IMG/VR virus record: IMGVR_UViG_3300037222_000196
Coordinates: 1-39,683 of that record
Source of the DNA: a virus
Direction: 5' to 3' (one strand)
DNA: 39,683 bases
The notes under the pieces are model-generated. The model saw nothing but the letters and a program-made list of their open reading frames with translations. It made no database searches and had not been told where the DNA came from. Shown here one piece after another: positions 37,730-39,683 of the stretch; within the stretch, counting starts at the first letter, position 1; every line of letters begins with the position of its first letter. The translations under genes were made by a program, and so were the position numbers.

Positions 37730-38299
37730 ATGAGCATTCTACACACACTTGTAGCAGTATCAGCGACCGCAGGCACCCCGACTCCGATTCACACCGGCAC
37801 CGTCATCGTCGCTTCATCGTTCTCTATCTCGAAAGGCATCGCCACGATTGTGCTGAATGCTGCTTCGCTTCCGAGCGTGGGTTACAACCGTGGGCAGCAG
37901 GTGACTCTGTGGGGATTCACCACAGCGACTTATTTCAATGGGGATACCGTCACGGTCATCGCGAACGATTTTGCTCAAGTGTCTTTCTCATTCGCCACGA
38001 CTTATGCTGATGTCAACTCGACCAGCGACGCCGGCAATACAGCAGCCGTACCGTTGGACAAGCAACGCGCCGTTCGCATCGAGGCCGATCAGAACAACTC
38101 GACCCACAAAATCTATGTCGGCGATGGTTATGTGACGGCACCGGGAGTTAGCCCGGTCACTGCGGGACGATACACTGCCTGCCTGGCTCTGGCCGGACAG
38201 ATCAGTGTCGAACTCGTTGGGGACAACATCGACGCCAGCCGTATTTTCATTGACACGGACAGCACGGGAGCCACAGTTCAGGTCACCCTCATCAACTAA
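37730..38299 (+). CDS. Tail or surface protein with shared beta module
   Basis: The 189-residue product has a beta module at about residues 30-107 (I-A-T-I-V-L, G-Q-Q-V-T-L-W-G-F, T-A-T-Y-F-N-G-D-T-V-T-V, Y-A-D-V-N) that matches three modules of the nozzle-like protein and one in the adaptor-like protein. A second beta domain follows (V-R-I-E-A-D-Q and I-D-T-D-S-T-G). GGAGCATC precedes the ATG. It lies directly before the tail fibre, so it is probably a fibre adapter or tail-tip part. Confidence 0.65.
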   Translation: MSILHTLVAVSATAGTPTPIHTGTVIVASSFSISKGIATIVLNAASLPSVGYNRGQQVTLWGFTTATYFNGDTVTVIANDFAQVSFSFATTYADVNSTSDAGNTAAVPLDKQRAVRIEADQNNSTHKIYVGDGYVTAPGVSPVTAGRYTACLALAGQISVELVGDNIDASRIFIDTDSTGATVQVTLIN

Positions 38300-38310
38300 G
38301 GAGGACCTAA

Positions 38311-39683
38311 ATGACAAAAACGCTAATCGTAACCTCCCACGGCTCGGGATCCTTTTGGTCACAGCTCGCCCAAGTTCTTGCGAACGGTCAGGTTGTACCT
38401 TGGATTGATGCCGGTATCTCGCGCCTCGGATCTGATTCCCTTGCTATCGGTGATGGTGTCAATGGTGACACTTCTGGACTCCTAACTCTCAGCACTCTCT
38501 TTGCTTCCAATGTAGACACTGTCAATTTGGTTATCACGGGAACTTTGACGGATGCTTTCGGATCTGTTGGCACAAACGGGCAATTACTCAGTAGCACAGT
38601 CACTGGGACCAAATGGACTGCTCCCCCATCTCCCGGAACATTCCCCCAAACCATTGCAGCAGTCGCCAGCAAGTGGATCAGTAGTTTTGATGCCACCACA
38701 GGAGATTTCGGGGTATCTCAACCGACCTTCACCGACCTCGCTGCTCACCCCACGACCTTGTCCGGGTACGGCATCACGGATGCCCTCCCGCTCGCTGGCG
38801 GCACGCTCACGGGCGCTTTGCTGTTCAGTCTTGACAACACGCATGACGTCGGTGCCTCTGGAGCCACGCGGCCTCGCACTATCTTCGTGGGCACATCGGT
38901 AATAGCCCCCGTGGGCACCTTCGCCACGAGCATCCAGATAGCGGGAGCGACGGCCATCACGGGACAAAGCGGAACTGGCGGCACTGTCGTGATGACCGCA
39001 AGCCCCACATTCACGGGTACGCTCAACGCCGCAGCGATTTCGGCGACGGGAACCGTTGCCTTGGCGACTGGACAACCCATCAGTTGGAACGCCGACTCTG
39101 GTATCTCTCGACTGGCAGCTGATTCACTCGCCATTGGCAACGGTACGCAAGGAGACTTCTCTGGCAGCCTGAAAACTCAGACTTTGTTGCTGAGTGGTTC
39201 TACAGCAAGCACGTGGCCGCAACTTCAGATTGTCAATAACGACAACGGGAACACAGGCAGAGCGGGATTTTTGTTCACGAACAATGTCGGCGCACAGTTT
39301 GGTTGTACAGTTTTTGGCAATGGCTGGGCCTCTGCTTTAGCCAGCAGTGCATTAATATACGGCGTTGATTCGACAAGTGGCCAGCCCACTAGATTTTTTG
39401 GTTTTTGCTCCAGCGGGCAAGCGCCTACTGGCGGTACAACGCCAATCTACTTTTTAGCGGGTGGATATGCTGCACCATCACGCATGGGTCTGTTGTCTAC
39501 TGGCGTTTTTGTGCTTGGCGGCACAGGTGATCCAATAACAGGCAACGTTGTCAATGACACAGGACTTTCCCGCCTCAGTGGCGCATCCCTCGCCATCGGC
39601 GACGGGACTGCTGGGGACTTCTCTGGCAGTCTGAAGCTGACAGGACTGAATGTTCAGGGAAGTCAAACAGGGCCATATTCTGT
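38311..39683 (+). CDS. Tail fibre protein, N-terminal part (continues at window position 211)
   Basis: AAGGAGG lies six bases before the ATG. The gene is open to the window end and finishes at 535 after the overlap, 565 residues in all. It carries fibre signatures: T-D-L-A-A-H-P-T-T-L-S-G-Y-G-I-T-D-A near residue 140, P-L-A-G-G-T-L-T-G-A-L, and three copies of S-R-L-x3-S-L-A-I-G-D/N-G with G-D-F-S-G-S-L-K after two of them (nt about 38415, 39104 and 39565). The N-terminus should anchor to the tail and the end should bind the cell. Base 39601 (G) gives Asp where base 128 (A) gives Asn. Confidence 0.85.
   Translation, partial: MTKTLIVTSHGSGSFWSQLAQVLANGQVVPWIDAGISRLGSDSLAIGDGVNGDTSGLLTLSTLFASNVDTVNLVITGTLTDAFGSVGTNGQLLSSTVTGTKWTAPPSPGTFPQTIAAVASKWISSFDATTGDFGVSQPTFTDLAAHPTTLSGYGITDALPLAGGTLTGALLFSLDNTHDVGASGATRPRTIFVGTSVIAPVGTFATSIQIAGATAITGQSGTGGTVVMTASPTFTGTLNAAAISATGTVALATGQPISWNADSGISRLAADSLAIGNGTQGDFSGSLKTQTLLLSGSTASTWPQLQIVNNDNGNTGRAGFLFTNNVGAQFGCTVFGNGWASALASSALIYGVDSTSGQPTRFFGFCSSGQAPTGGTTPIYFLAGGYAAPSRMGLLSTGVFVLGGTGDPITGNVVNDTGLSRLSGASLAIGDGTAGDFSGSLKLTGLNVQGSQTGPYS
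39474..39683. repeat. Right copy of the terminal redundancy
   Basis: It is identical to bases 1-210 except for one base (39601 G against 128 A). It shows the contig closes into a circle of about 39,473 bp. Confidence 0.95.

Overview
The window is an almost complete circular map of one small double-stranded DNA tailed phage of podovirus type. Bases 1-210 and 39474-39683 are the same sequence apart from one base, and the tail-fibre gene runs off the right end and back in at the left. The unique genome is therefore about 39,473 bp. There are no rRNA genes, no convincing tRNA, no integrase and no host-type housekeeping operon. Genes are packed with ATGA, TAATG and TGATG overlaps and purine-rich ribosome binding sites, so the host is a Shine-Dalgarno-using bacterium of moderate GC. 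The host phylum cannot be read from the sequence.

Layout. (1) Positions 703-8152 hold a small membrane protein, the portal, a portal-adjacent helical protein, the scaffold, the major capsid protein, a probable decoration protein, a histidine phosphatase and two unknowns. (2) Positions 8164-11407 hold the large terminase, interrupted by an in-frame intein, and a family 2 glycosyltransferase. (3) Positions 11456-25881 hold the tail: an adaptor-like protein, a giant nozzle-like protein, a GNAT-like protein, three probable ejection proteins, a JAB/MPN protein and repeat-rich surface proteins. (4) Positions 25838-28520 on the minus strand hold a helix-turn-helix regulator, a Dam-type methylase, a winged-helix protein and a second methylase broken by a frameshift. 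(5) Positions 28691-30885 on the plus strand form a short early-type operon with a replisome-organiser-like protein and zinc proteins, facing a two-gene minus-strand unit at 30905-31680. (6) Positions 31681-32717 are about 1 kb of non-coding, repeat-rich DNA that looks like an origin or control region. (7) Positions 32718-34642 are a run of very small genes. (8) Positions 34642-36986 encode a complete phage chaperonin (GroEL, then GroES) overlapping a probable small terminase subunit. (9) Positions 37000-39683 hold small accessory or virion proteins and the tail fibre.

The phage appears to bring its own folding machine, its own packaging motor and two DNA methylases. No DNA polymerase, primase, helicase, RNA polymerase or obvious endolysin is recognisable, so replication and transcription must rest on the host or on unrecognised genes.

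The observations most worth following up are: a nine-residue C-terminal motif (Y-D/E-T-R-I-P-G-S-Y) shared by the large terminase and the portal-adjacent protein; the GroEL/GroES/TerS block in such a small genome; the terminase intein with Lys in place of the usual penultimate His; a family of ATAG-plus-Shine-Dalgarno leaders before virion genes; three families of palindromic or inverted short repeats that tie control regions together; and two genes each broken by a single extra base.
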